A DNA stretch of 64,000 nt from Gemmiger formicilis. Lineage in GTDB: Bacteria > Bacillota > Clostridia > Oscillospirales > Ruminococcaceae. The DNA lies in assembly GCF_024462815.1 (NCBI RefSeq), contig NZ_JANGCG010000008.1, forward strand, positions 62,001 through 126,000. The letters run 5' to 3'. A program made the translations under genes and the position numbers. Positions 26,265 to 33,894 of the stretch are shown in pieces (position 1 is the stretch's first letter; the number at the start of each line of letters is the position of its first letter). The notes under the pieces are model-generated. The model saw only the letters and a list, made by a program, of their open reading frames with translations. It ran no database searches and was not told the origin of the DNA.

Positions 26265-27497
26265 TCATCCCTCGTACCGCATCTGCCATTCCTCGCACGG
26301 AACCGCCGCAAAGCAGTCCTTTTCGGCGGGGTCATAGCGGTGCAGCACAGTGCCGGTCAGCCGCCAGCCCATCCGCTTGTACAGCGCCATAGCGCGGGTG
26401 TTGGTGCTGAGCACACCGAGCGTCGGGCAGGCGTGCTCGGGCAGCTTTTTGCGGGCAAAATCCAGCAGCTTTGCGCCAAAGCCCTTGCCGCGTGCAGCCT
26501 CGGTCACAAACAGATGGCTGATTTCCCCGGTGCGGTGGCATACACCCACCATACCGTCGGCTGTGTCTTTGGTATAGTGCAGATAGAACGCCCAGCCGTT
26601 CTTTTTGTCCTGTTCCAAATCCGGCAGCCAGAACTCCGGCGTCATTTTTTCAAGATAGGCAGCGTCGCAGACCGGCGCACAGACCGTGCGGCGCCCCTCC
26701 GCCATCAGCGCGGCGCACAGCGCCAGCTGTTCGCCATTTTTCACAAGGCGGACGTTCTCGCCCCGCTTCCACTTCGGCAGCTCGGTCAGCGGGTGGCTCT
26801 CGCACCAGCTGTCATACAGATCCGGGCGGCGCTCCCGGGTGCGCTCCCGGCTCTGTGCCCCGCGCCATTCGTCAATTTTCTTGTGGTCGCCGGTCAGCAG
26901 CACAGGCGGCACAGCGCGGCCTTCCCAGACCTCCGGGCGGGTAAACTGGGGGTATTCCAGCAGACCATCCCAGTAGCTCTCATCCTGATAGCCCTTTTCC
27001 TCGGCCAGAACACCTGGCTGCAGGCGCAGGACGCTGTCGGCCACCACCAGACTGGCCAGCTCACCGCCGGTCAGCACATAGTCACCGATGGAGATTTCCT
27101 CATCCCCGAACGCGTCAATGACGCGCTGGTCAATGCCCTCATAGTGGCCGCAGACCAGCGTCACCGCGTCATAGGCGGCCAGCTCGCGGGCCTTCTCCTC
27201 ATTGTAGGGGCGGCCCGCCGCGGTCAGAAAGACCACGTGCGGCTTTGCGCGGCCCTGCGCGGCGCACTGGCTCTGCACGGCGCGCAGGCAGTCAGCGATG
27301 GGCTGCGCGTACAGCACCATACCGCAGCCGCCGCCGTAGGGGTAGTCATCGGTCTGCTTCTGCTTGTTTTTTGTGTAGTCGCGAATCTGGTGGCAGTGCG
27401 CCTCAAACAGGTTCTTGGCCCGGGCGCGGCCCAGAATACTGGCCGAGAGGAAGCTGTCGCACAGCTCGGGGAAAAGCGTTACAATGTCAATGCGCAT
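26265..27497 (-). CDS. trmD: TrmD tRNA (guanine37-N1)-methyltransferase fused to a GNAT acetyltransferase
   Basis: 410 aa. Residues 1 to about 235 are a full TrmD: MRIDIVTLFPELC, YPYGGGCGMVLYAQPI, the trefoil-knot SAM site LVCGHYEGIDQRV and SIGDYVLTGGELA; it methylates G37 of tRNAs and prevents frameshifting. Residues about 248-410 form a GNAT domain with the acetyl-CoA loop ARGKGFGAKLL (335-345) and NTRAMALYKRMGW. Ordinary TrmD ends near 240-250. Start ATG with GAGGA upstream, 4 bases after rimM. rplS, which often follows trmD, is not here. The role of the acetyltransferase is unknown. Confidence 0.93.
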   Translation of the reverse strand: MRIDIVTLFPELCDSFLSASILGRARAKNLFEAHCHQIRDYTKNKQKQTDDYPYGGGCGMVLYAQPIADCLRAVQSQCAAQGRAKPHVVFLTAAGRPYNEEKARELAAYDAVTLVCGHYEGIDQRVIDAFGDEEISIGDYVLTGGELASLVVADSVLRLQPGVLAEEKGYQDESYWDGLLEYPQFTRPEVWEGRAVPPVLLTGDHKKIDEWRGAQSRERTRERRPDLYDSWCESHPLTELPKWKRGENVRLVKNGEQLALCAALMAEGRRTVCAPVCDAAYLEKMTPEFWLPDLEQDKKNGWAFYLHYTKDTADGMVGVCHRTGEISHLFVTEAARGKGFGAKLLDFARKKLPEHACPTLGVLSTNTRAMALYKRMGWRLTGTVLHRYDPAEKDCFAAVPCEEWQMRYEG

Positions 27498-27501
27498 CGG
27501 C

Positions 27502-28032
27502 TCAGTCCTCGTCGCCGTTCACGGCCTCGGTGAACATACCCTCGATGGGCGTGACTGCAATTCTGCGGGCCTCTATATCAATCTGCTTCACAAACTCCGG
27601 CACGGCAGGCAGCATATGCTCGCCGCCCGCGGCGTCGGTCACGGTATAGATGTCCTGCGCAGCGGGGCGGTCTACGTTCGTCAGCTGGCCATAGACGCGG
27701 CCGGTTTCAGCATCCACCACGTCACAGCCCAGCAAATCATCAATGAAATAGCGGCCCTTGGGCAGGCGGGCGTCTGCCTTGGCCAGATAGTACACCCGGC
27801 CCACCTGTGCGCGGGCGGCGTCCATATCGCCAACGCCGTCCAGCCGCAGCAAAATCACGTTGCCCTGCGCACGCACGCCCAGCACGCGGGTCTCCCCTGC
27901 GCCGTCCGCACTTGTGAACAGCCGCTTGAATTTTGCCAGAAAGGCCGCGCCGTCACACAGCGGCAGGGCCTTCATTTCGCCGCGCACGCCGTGGGTAGAG
28001 ACGATTTTGCAGGCGGGAAGATAGTTTTGCAT
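27502..28032 (-). CDS. rimM: Ribosome maturation factor RimM
   Basis: 176-aa factor for 30S subunit maturation that binds S19. It begins LPACKIVSTHGVRGEMKALPL, the RimM N-domain pattern, and has the PRC-barrel part YFIDDLLGCDVVDAETGRVYG and AQDIYTV. AGGAGGAACCCT precedes the ATG at 28032; longer upstream frames overlap a terminator and are not likely. It lies between khpA and trmD as in most Firmicutes. Confidence 0.95.
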   Translation of the reverse strand: MQNYLPACKIVSTHGVRGEMKALPLCDGAAFLAKFKRLFTSADGAGETRVLGVRAQGNVILLRLDGVGDMDAARAQVGRVYYLAKADARLPKGRYFIDDLLGCDVVDAETGRVYGQLTNVDRPAAQDIYTVTDAAGGEHMLPAVPEFVKQIDIEARRIAVTPIEGMFTEAVNGDED

Positions 28033-28051
28033 AGGGTTCCTCCTGATACAG

Positions 28052-28083
28052 AAAAAGCACTTTACCGTGCGGCAAAGTGCTTT
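28052..28083 (-). terminator. Internal terminator between khpA and rimM
   Basis: 10-bp stem 28054-28063 with 28074-28083 (AAAGCACTTT type) followed by TTTTTC on the minus strand. It would reduce expression of rimM-trmD relative to rpsP and ffh. Confidence 0.7.
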
Positions 28084-28093
28084 GTTGCGGGTC

Positions 28094-28327
28094 TTAGTCA
28101 ATCTCAACGATGACTTTTTCGCCCTGACGGACGGCAGCGGCACGCATAACAACGCGAATCGCCTTAGCGATACGGCCCTGCTTGCCGATGACGCGGCCCA
28201 TATCGGCCTCGGCCACCTTGAGGTGGTACACAACAGTGCCGTCCTCACGCATGGGATCAACAGTCACCTGCACGGCCTCCTTGTCTTCGACAAGGCCGCG
28301 GGCAACGGCTAATAAGAGTTCCTGCAT
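28094..28327 (-). CDS. khpA: KH domain RNA-binding protein KhpA
   Basis: 77 residues forming a single KH domain. The RNA-binding loop is MGRVIGKQGRIAKAIR with the GKQG tetraloop. KhpA binds small and messenger RNAs with a partner (KhpB/Jag) and affects cell elongation in other Firmicutes. The usual place is between rpsP and rimM, as here. GGGAGGGAAC precedes the ATG. Confidence 0.94.
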   Translation of the reverse strand: MQELLLAVARGLVEDKEAVQVTVDPMREDGTVVYHLKVAEADMGRVIGKQGRIAKAIRVVMRAAAVRQGEKVIVEID

Positions 28328-28357
28328 GTGGCGTTCCCTCCCTGAAAAGCGAACAGA

Positions 28358-28597
28358 TTACAGAACAGCGGCCTTCTTGAGAATCTCGCGGACGGTGTCG
28401 GTGGGCTGAGCGCCGTTGTCCAGCCACTGCTTTGCCTTCTCGGCGTCAATCTTGACAACAGAGGGCTCCTTGGTCGGATCGTAGTAGCCGATCTCCTCAA
28501 TGAAACGGCCATCACGAGCAAAGCGGCTGTCAGCAACAACAACGCGGTAGAAAGGAGCCTTCTTGGCGCCCATGCGGCGCAGACGAATCTTAACCAT
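28358..28597 (-). CDS. rpsP: 30S ribosomal protein S16
   Basis: 79-aa ribosomal protein. [20 protein letters not shown] and [14 protein letters not shown] are diagnostic. GGAGGAATAGTATT precedes the ATG. It follows ffh after a 100-base gap that contains an imperfect hairpin. Confidence 0.97.
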   Translation of the reverse strand: MVKIRLRRMGAKKAPFYRVVVADSRFARDGRFIEEIGYYDPTKEPSVVKIDAEKAKQWLDNGAQPTDTVREILKKAAVL

Positions 28598-28617
28598 AAT
28601 ACTATTCCTCCAAAAAT

Positions 28618-28678
28618 TGTTTACGGCCCTTGCGGGGCATCTTCTATATTGTACATCCCGGGGCCGTAAAGCCGTGCG
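28618..28678 (-). other. Hairpin in the ffh-rpsP gap
   Basis: TTTACGGCCC near 28620-28629 can pair with GGGCCGTAAA near 28660-28670, with an inner CGGG/CCCG pairing. The minus strand then reads CAATTTTTGG before the rpsP ribosome binding site. It may be a weak attenuator or processing site; nothing else is seen in this gap. Confidence 0.35.
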
Positions 28679-28697
28679 GGTCATACCGGATTGATTT

Positions 28698-30047
28698 TCA
28701 GCGGCCAAAGCCTTTGAAGCCACCGCCCATATTGCCCAAGCTGCGCATAAAACCCTTGGGGTTGCGCTTGACCTTTTTCATCATCTTCTGCATCATTTCA
28801 AACTGACGCAGCAGCTTGTTCACGTCCTCAACCGAGGTGCCGGAGCCCGCTGCAATGCGGCGCTTGCGCTTGGGATTGATGATATCGGGCTTGGCACGCT
28901 CTGCCGGGGTCATCGAGTAGATGATGGCCTCAATGCGGGGCAGTGCCTTTTCATCGACAGCGTCCGCGTCAATCTGGCTGCCACCAGGCATCATGGCCAG
29001 CAGTGCGGAAGCGCCGCCCATCTTTTTCACCTGCTGGAATTGGGTCAGCAGGTCGTTCATATCGAACTTGTTCTCCATCAGGCGCTTGGCAGCGGCCTCG
29101 GCTTCCTTGTCATTCTGCAGCGTCTGCGCCTTCTCAATCAGGGAAAGCACATCGCCCATACCAAGGATACGGTTTGCCATGCGGGCCGGATAGAACGGCT
29201 CCAGGTCCTCGAGCTTTTCGCCGGTGCCCTGGAAGTAGATGGGCATACCGGTGACGGCCAGCACCGAGAGTGCCGCGCCGCCGCGGGTGTCACCATCCGT
29301 CTTGGTCAGGATAACGCCGCTGATGCCAACCTTTTCATTGAAGGTCTTGGCCACGTTGACGGCTTCCTGACCGGCCATTGCATCGACAACCAGCAGCGTC
29401 TCATCGACCTCCACCGCCTGCTTGATGCGCACCAGCTCATCCATAAGCTGGTCATCAATCTGCAGGCGGCCTGCGGTATCCAGAATCACAATGTCATTGC
29501 CGTGATCCTTTGCGTAGGCCATCGCCTTCTGGGCGATAATCTCGGGCTTCTCGGTGCCCAGCGTAAAGACCGGGACACCGGCCTGCTCACCCACCACCTT
29601 CAACTGCTCAATGGCGGCGGGGCGGTAGATATCGCAGGCAACCAACAGCGGGCGGCGGCCCTGACTGCGGTAATACTTGCCAAGCTTTGCGGCGTGGGTG
29701 GTTTTACCGTTGCCCTGCAGGCCGCACATCATCAGCACGGTCTGGCCCTTGTTTTTCAGGCGCAGGATTTTTGGCTCATTGCCGCCCATGAGGTTGGTCA
29801 GCTCTTCATTGACGATTTTGACAACCTGCTGGGCGGGGGTCAGGCTTTCCATGACCTCCTGCCCCATGGCGCGCTCCGAAACCTGTGCGCAGAAGTCCTT
29901 GGCAACCTTGTAGTTGACATCGGCCTCCAGCAGGGCCATGCGCACCTCGCGCATGGCGGCCTTGATATCAGCCTCGTTCAGCTTGCCCTTGCCGCGCAGC
30001 TTTTTGAAAACGCCATTCAAGCGCTCTGTTAAAGACTCAAAGGCCAT
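28698..30047 (-). CDS. ffh: Signal recognition particle protein Ffh
   Basis: 449-aa GTPase that binds SRP RNA and signal peptides for co-translational membrane targeting. An N-terminal helical domain, G-domain motifs GLQGNGKTT (Asn replaces the more usual Ser), DTAGR and [10 protein letters not shown], and a methionine-rich M domain ([32 protein letters not shown]) are present. Two ATGs lie close together; the downstream one at 30047 is chosen because AGGAGG is 6 bases before it and directly abuts the other. It overlaps ylxM by 11 bases. Confidence 0.96.
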   Translation of the reverse strand: MAFESLTERLNGVFKKLRGKGKLNEADIKAAMREVRMALLEADVNYKVAKDFCAQVSERAMGQEVMESLTPAQQVVKIVNEELTNLMGGNEPKILRLKNKGQTVLMMCGLQGNGKTTHAAKLGKYYRSQGRRPLLVACDIYRPAAIEQLKVVGEQAGVPVFTLGTEKPEIIAQKAMAYAKDHGNDIVILDTAGRLQIDDQLMDELVRIKQAVEVDETLLVVDAMAGQEAVNVAKTFNEKVGISGVILTKTDGDTRGGAALSVLAVTGMPIYFQGTGEKLEDLEPFYPARMANRILGMGDVLSLIEKAQTLQNDKEAEAAAKRLMENKFDMNDLLTQFQQVKKMGGASALLAMMPGGSQIDADAVDEKALPRIEAIIYSMTPAERAKPDIINPKRKRRIAAGSGTSVEDVNKLLRQFEMMQKMMKKVKRNPKGFMRSLGNMGGGFKGFGR

Positions 30048-30435
30048 CGGCATCCTCCTGCGTGTCCAAGCATTGTAAAATCGTGAGCATTTCCGCGGTA
30101 TCCCTGTGGATACGCGGGTCCGGCGTGTACGAGCCGGAGTTGCAGCAGCGAATCTCTGTGGCAAGGGTCTGCAGGCGGTCAAGCTCTGCCTGCATCCGGG
30201 TGTGGCGGCGGGCGTTGCCCAGCTTTGCCTCCAGCTCATCCAGCGCGGCCTCGCCATGCTTGATGGCGTCCCGCACCCCCTGCCGTGTTATGCCAAGGTT
30301 CTCGGCGATCTCAGCAAGGGACAAGTCCTCATCATAGTATTCCGTCAGGATGACGCGCTGCTTTTCCGTCAGAACCGGGCCATAAAAGTCCAGCAGAACG
30401 GAGTAGGCCAGGTTTTTCTGCGGCTTACCGGCCAT
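30037..30435 (-). CDS. ylxM: YlxM-family helix-turn-helix protein
   Basis: 132 aa with a sigma-like helix-turn-helix (VILTEYYDEDLSLAEIAENLGITRQGVRDAIKHGEAAL, about 28-65). YlxM/p13 proteins are always next to ffh and are thought to modulate SRP. The C-terminal 45 residues are longer than in most YlxM proteins and have no clear match. It starts the SRP operon; its ribosome binding site AAAGGGGG may be masked by the leader structure at 30447-30488. Confidence 0.88.
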   Translation of the reverse strand: MAGKPQKNLAYSVLLDFYGPVLTEKQRVILTEYYDEDLSLAEIAENLGITRQGVRDAIKHGEAALDELEAKLGNARRHTRMQAELDRLQTLATEIRCCNSGSYTPDPRIHRDTAEMLTILQCLDTQEDADGL

Positions 30436-30446
30436 GCCCGCGCCCC

Positions 30447-30488
30447 CTTTACTGCTTGTGAAAGCCGTGTAAAGTAATTTTCTTTACA
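30447..30488 (-). promoter_or_regulatory. Possible translational switch in the ylxM-ffh leader
   Basis: Reading the minus strand there are three related 6-mers: GTAAAG (30482-30487), CTTTAC (30469-30474) and GTAAAG (30447-30452). The middle one can pair with either neighbour. The first pairing gives a 7-bp hairpin; the second would bury the AAAGGGGG ribosome binding site of ylxM. Mutually exclusive structures of this kind are typical of leader switches. This is inference from base pairing alone. Confidence 0.4.
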
Positions 30489-30499
30489 TCAGCCTTTGC

Positions 30500-30528
30500 A
30501 TTATACCAGCCAAAGGGGCAAAAGTCAA
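30500..30528 (-). promoter_or_regulatory. Promoter of the ylxM-ffh-rpsP operon
   Basis: Minus strand TTGACT (30523-30528), 17 bases, TATAAT (30500-30505): near consensus. Confidence 0.85.
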
Positions 30529-30594
30529 GGGCTTCCGCCGTATTTCCTGCGATTTTCTGCGAAAAAATGTTCTGCCCCGAATTTCAATTTTTCT

Positions 30595-30623
30595 GTGCAA
30601 ATCCTGTCGGAATATGCTATAAT
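30595..30623 (+). promoter_or_regulatory. Promoter of the cysteine-synthase-like gene
   Basis: TATAAT (30618-30623) with TGC directly before it, an extended -10. The -35 (GTGCAA, 30595-30600) is weak. Confidence 0.65.
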
Positions 30624-30659
30624 AAAAGACTACTGTTATCGAAAGCGAGGTGTCCCGGC

Positions 30660-31553
30660 GTGGCGATTCTGCACAGCTATTATCAGGAGGTCTACCGTTC
30701 CCCGGTTGTGCGGCTGGACGGCTATTCCGGCCGTCACGGGCTGGAGGCGGGCATCCTTGCCTATCTGGATTTCGGCGGCGCAACCGGCACCTCCAAGGAC
30801 GGCCTTGCCGAGACAATGCTGGCCTTTGCCACCGAGCGCGGCGAGCTGCAGCCCAATATGCCGGTGGTGGAAGCCAGCTCCGGCAGCTTTGGCGCGGCGC
30901 TGGCCGTCAGCTGTGCCACCACCGGCCACCCCTGTATTCTGGTTGTGCCCAGCAATCTGCCCATTGCACGCCGCAAGCACCTGCAGGATTTGGGGGCGCA
31001 CATCATCGCCTGCAGCAGCGGCGGCCGCCGTGCGATGGACCGCATTGCCGCGGACACTGCCAAGCGGTACGGCGGGTACTACACCCACTATTTTTCCAAT
31101 GACGATAACCCCGAGTACCACCGCCGTGTGACCGGGCCGCAGATACTGAAGCACGCCGGGGACGCGATTGACGCGGTGGTCATCGGCGTAGGCAGCGGCG
31201 GCACCATCACCGGCGTGGCCGAGTACATCAAGGCATGGAACAGCATGGTGCGCATCGTGGCCGTGGAGCCCGCCGAGTGCGCCGCCATCTCGGGCGGGTT
31301 CATCGGCCAGCACGGCATTGCGGGCATCGGGCCCGGCTTTGTGCCGGAGAACTACAACCCCTATGTGGTGGACACGGTGCTGACCGTCTCCACCGCCGAC
31401 GCTGAGCGCGCCGCACGCGAGGTGCTCTTTTTTGACGGCGTGCCCGCCTGCACCAGCGCCGGGGCCACACTGGCCGCCGCCGTGCAGCTGATGGGCATGG
31501 GCAAGGCCAAGCGCCCCCTGTGCGTGTTTGCCGGGCGTCGCACCTACGAATAA
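30660..31553 (+). CDS. PLP-dependent cysteine-synthase-like enzyme
   Basis: 297-aa fold-type II PLP enzyme. The phosphate-binding loop GVGSGGTITGV is clear and a candidate PLP lysine lies in GTSKDGLAETM. The substrate loop, TSGNTG in cysteine synthases, reads SSGSFG here, so the usual Asn is missing, and the lysine motif lacks the SxKDR arginine. It may use another substrate or be a divergent member. The GTG start is chosen because GAGGTG lies 7 bases upstream; upstream in-frame codons have no such site. It is divergent from the SRP operon. Confidence 0.8.
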   Translation: MAILHSYYQEVYRSPVVRLDGYSGRHGLEAGILAYLDFGGATGTSKDGLAETMLAFATERGELQPNMPVVEASSGSFGAALAVSCATTGHPCILVVPSNLPIARRKHLQDLGAHIIACSSGGRRAMDRIAADTAKRYGGYYTHYFSNDDNPEYHRRVTGPQILKHAGDAIDAVVIGVGSGGTITGVAEYIKAWNSMVRIVAVEPAECAAISGGFIGQHGIAGIGPGFVPENYNPYVVDTVLTVSTADAERAAREVLFFDGVPACTSAGATLAAAVQLMGMGKAKRPLCVFAGRRTYE

Positions 31554-31566
31554 ATTGTAAATTTTC

Positions 31567-31608
31567 CACAAGCGCCCTGCACCGTATTCCCCGGTGCGGG
31601 CGCTTGTG
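31567..31608 (+). terminator. Hairpin after the cysteine-synthase-like gene
   Basis: A stem of 11 bp, a one-base bulge and 6 more pairs (31567-31584 with 31592-31608). No T-run follows; the stem ends directly in the -10 region of the next gene, so termination is uncertain. Confidence 0.45.
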
Positions 31609-31615
31609 CTATAAT
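31607..31615 (+). promoter_or_regulatory. Extended -10 promoter of the SH3b lipoprotein gene
   Basis: TGCTATAAT at 31607-31615, the same extended -10 as at 30615-30623 and in the tRNA-Ala promoter. No clear -35; its position would fall inside the preceding hairpin. Confidence 0.55.
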
Positions 31616-31658
31616 TATAATAAAGATAAAGGCGATAAAGAAAAAGGTGGTGTGCCGT

Positions 31659-33023
31659 ATGAAATATTGGCTCTGTATTCTGCCCGCCCTGCTGCTGGTG
31701 GGCTGTGCCGGTGCAGCCTTCCCCTCCGGCGTGGATGTGCCGCCCACCTCCGTGCCTCAGACCGCCTCCACCGCCGAGACAGCCGAAAGTGCCGCCACAT
31801 CCGCACCCACCGCAGCCCCGCCCCAGGGTCTTATCCCGACCGATGCGCCCGTGATGGACTACGACGACATCCGGCTCATTGCCTATGTGCGGGAGTTCCA
31901 GACCTATCCTGATACCGACTACTATACCATGTGCAGGGACGGCAAATGGGGCCTGATGCGCAGCGATGGCACCGAGGTTCTTTCCTGCCGCGCACCGTAC
32001 CCGCTGTTTGAATGCGGCTGGAACGCCCACCGCTGGCACGGTTACACAGACGGCATGACATGGGAGGAAATCGAGCCGCTGCAAGAGCTGCTGAACGCCC
32101 AGTTGAAAGAAAGCGGCGACGGTGTGCTCTGCGACGCCCACGACGGCGGCGGCTATCGAATGTTTGTCTATTTGCAGGATGCCAATGTGTACGTCTACGC
32201 GGGCAGCATCGGCCCCGGCGAGTTTGCCGCCCCCACCGACGAGGCCATGTGCCTGTACAGCGGCCGTGCCGACGGCATCGTACCCACGGTCAGCGGCACG
32301 ACCACCCACGAGAGCGACGATTGGTACAATTTCGTCAGCGACGGGGTCTATGTGTATCGGGACAGGAACGGCACAGCGGCTAATGGCTGCACATACAGCG
32401 CGGCTGATTTCTTCTTTGATGCATCGCTGGCCCCTGCCCAACGGGATGGCCGCTGGGTATATCTCGACACAACGGGCCGCGAGGCGACAGGTTTATGCTA
32501 TGATGCCGTGTACGGTTTTGATATTTACTCCAACACACCGCTGACCGCCGCCCGCGCCGCACCGCTGCTGAACGGCTATGCGGTCGTGTGCCGGGATGGT
32601 CAGTTTGGCCTGTTGGATGGCAGCGGGGCTGAGTTTGTCCCCTGCACCTATGACGGTCTTGTGTGGGACGGCGGCACAGCCTGGGTCAAGCAGAACGACG
32701 TCTGGCACGAGTACACAATTCCCGGTGTGGCAAAGCCCGACCCGCTGGATACGCTGTCCGGGGATATCGTCGCCCCGGATACGCGGCCCACTCGGACGGA
32801 TACCGTGTATTTTCGGGCGGACGCCGATAGCAGCAACCGTTTGAATCTGCGCACCGGGCCAGGAACGGAATATGATATCATCGACCGGATATCTTCCAGC
32901 ACGCTGCGGGTGTATGGGTACACCAGCGCCACCCCCGGCTGGGCACTGGTGCGGTATGATCCGCTGTATGGGATGCCCCATTTCGGCTGGGTGAACACGT
33001 CGTATTTGCTGCCTGCGGAATAG
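31659..33023 (+). CDS. Lipoprotein with WG-like repeats and a C-terminal SH3b domain
   Basis: 454 aa, exported and lipid-anchored (LLLVGC). A Pro/Thr/Ala-rich linker (to about residue 60) is followed by WG-repeat-like units (CRDGKWGLMRSDGTEVLSC and CRDGQFGLLDGSGAEFVPC), and a bacterial SH3 domain at about 390-454 (NRLNLRTGPGTEYDIIDRI, GWVNTSYL), a fold that often binds cell-wall peptide. The ATG follows AAGGTGG. It probably acts at the cell surface; its target is unknown. Confidence 0.78.
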   Translation: MKYWLCILPALLLVGCAGAAFPSGVDVPPTSVPQTASTAETAESAATSAPTAAPPQGLIPTDAPVMDYDDIRLIAYVREFQTYPDTDYYTMCRDGKWGLMRSDGTEVLSCRAPYPLFECGWNAHRWHGYTDGMTWEEIEPLQELLNAQLKESGDGVLCDAHDGGGYRMFVYLQDANVYVYAGSIGPGEFAAPTDEAMCLYSGRADGIVPTVSGTTTHESDDWYNFVSDGVYVYRDRNGTAANGCTYSAADFFFDASLAPAQRDGRWVYLDTTGREATGLCYDAVYGFDIYSNTPLTAARAAPLLNGYAVVCRDGQFGLLDGSGAEFVPCTYDGLVWDGGTAWVKQNDVWHEYTIPGVAKPDPLDTLSGDIVAPDTRPTRTDTVYFRADADSSNRLNLRTGPGTEYDIIDRISSSTLRVYGYTSATPGWALVRYDPLYGMPHFGWVNTSYLLPAE

Positions 33024-33060
33024 AAAAATGCCCCCTGAGCGTGATGCGTTCAGGGGGCTG
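33024..33060. terminator. Bidirectional terminator
   Basis: 9-bp stem 33030-33038 with 33050-33058 (GCCCCCTGA type). The plus strand continues TGCTTCTTTT and the minus strand ATTTTTC, ending both the lipoprotein gene and the NYN gene. Confidence 0.8.
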
Positions 33061-33066
33061 CTTCTT

Positions 33067-33891
33067 TTACTGTTTTTTCTTCCGCGTTGTGCGCTTTACG
33101 GTGCGGCGCTGGGGCGGTTTTTGGGCAGGTTTCGGGGTGGGCTTGACGTGGACGAACTGAATCGGGTTGCCGTTGGCGAGAATCTGCTCCTCCACCTCAA
33201 GCTCCGGCAGGGAATCCAGAAATTTGTTCAGGCTCTTGGAGCCAAAGTTGCGCACGTCAAAGTCCGGGTAGCGCTTGATGAGCTGGTCCCCCACGCGGGA
33301 GGTGCGCACCCAGCCGGTGCCGTCATCCATCTCGTCAATCAGACCGTGAATGATTCGGCCGATGGAATCGCGGTTGATGGCGGCGTCATCCCCCGCCGTG
33401 GCGCGGGCGTTCGTCTCCGCCACCGGGGCCGCAATGGATGGCTCCTCCGGCTCGCCGTGGTCGAGAATCAGGTCAAGGTATTTGAACTGGTCACACGCCT
33501 TGACAAAGGGGCCGAGAGCCTTGCTCTCGCCCATGCCGATCACCAGCTTGCCGGCCTCGCGCAGGCGGGCGGCCAGCCGCGTAAAGTCACTGTCCGAGGA
33601 AACGATGCAGAAGCCGTCCAGATTGCCGCCGTACAGCAAATCCATTGCGTCGATAATCATGGCGGAATCCGTGGCGTTTTTCCCGGTGGTGTAGCTGTAC
33701 TGCTGGATGGGGATAATCGAGTTGTTCAGCAGCGCATCCTTCCAGCTCTTCAGCCGCACATCGGACCAGTCGCCGTAGATGCGCTTGCAGGCGGCAACGC
33801 CGAAGCTCGCGGCCTCGTCCAGAATGACCTTGACGTACTTGGGCGAAATATTATCTGCATCAATCAGAATCGCCAGCTTCAGGTCTTCCAT
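33067..33891 (-). CDS. NYN domain protein with C-terminal LOTUS/OST-HTH domain
   Basis: 274 aa. The N-terminal NYN (PIN-like nuclease) domain has the conserved acids in LAILIDADNISP, ATDSAMIIDAMDLLYG and IVSSDSDFTRLAARLREAG. A second domain at about 180-255 (RIIHGLIDEMDDGTGWVRTSRVGDQLIKRYPDFDVRNFGSKSLNKFL) fits the OST-HTH/LOTUS RNA-binding fold. The tail is Lys/Arg-rich (RRTVKRTTRKKK). It likely cuts or binds RNA. It starts 3 bases before the end of the rRNA methyltransferase, suggesting joint expression. Confidence 0.87.
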   Translation of the reverse strand: MEDLKLAILIDADNISPKYVKVILDEAASFGVAACKRIYGDWSDVRLKSWKDALLNNSIIPIQQYSYTTGKNATDSAMIIDAMDLLYGGNLDGFCIVSSDSDFTRLAARLREAGKLVIGMGESKALGPFVKACDQFKYLDLILDHGEPEEPSIAAPVAETNARATAGDDAAINRDSIGRIIHGLIDEMDDGTGWVRTSRVGDQLIKRYPDFDVRNFGSKSLNKFLDSLPELEVEEQILANGNPIQFVHVKPTPKPAQKPPQRRTVKRTTRKKKQ

Positions 33892-33894
33892 CGC

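Noticed and set aside
30048-30053. Upstream ATG for ffh at 30053
   Set aside because: AGGAGG touches this ATG with no spacer, but is 6 bases from the ATG ending at 30047.
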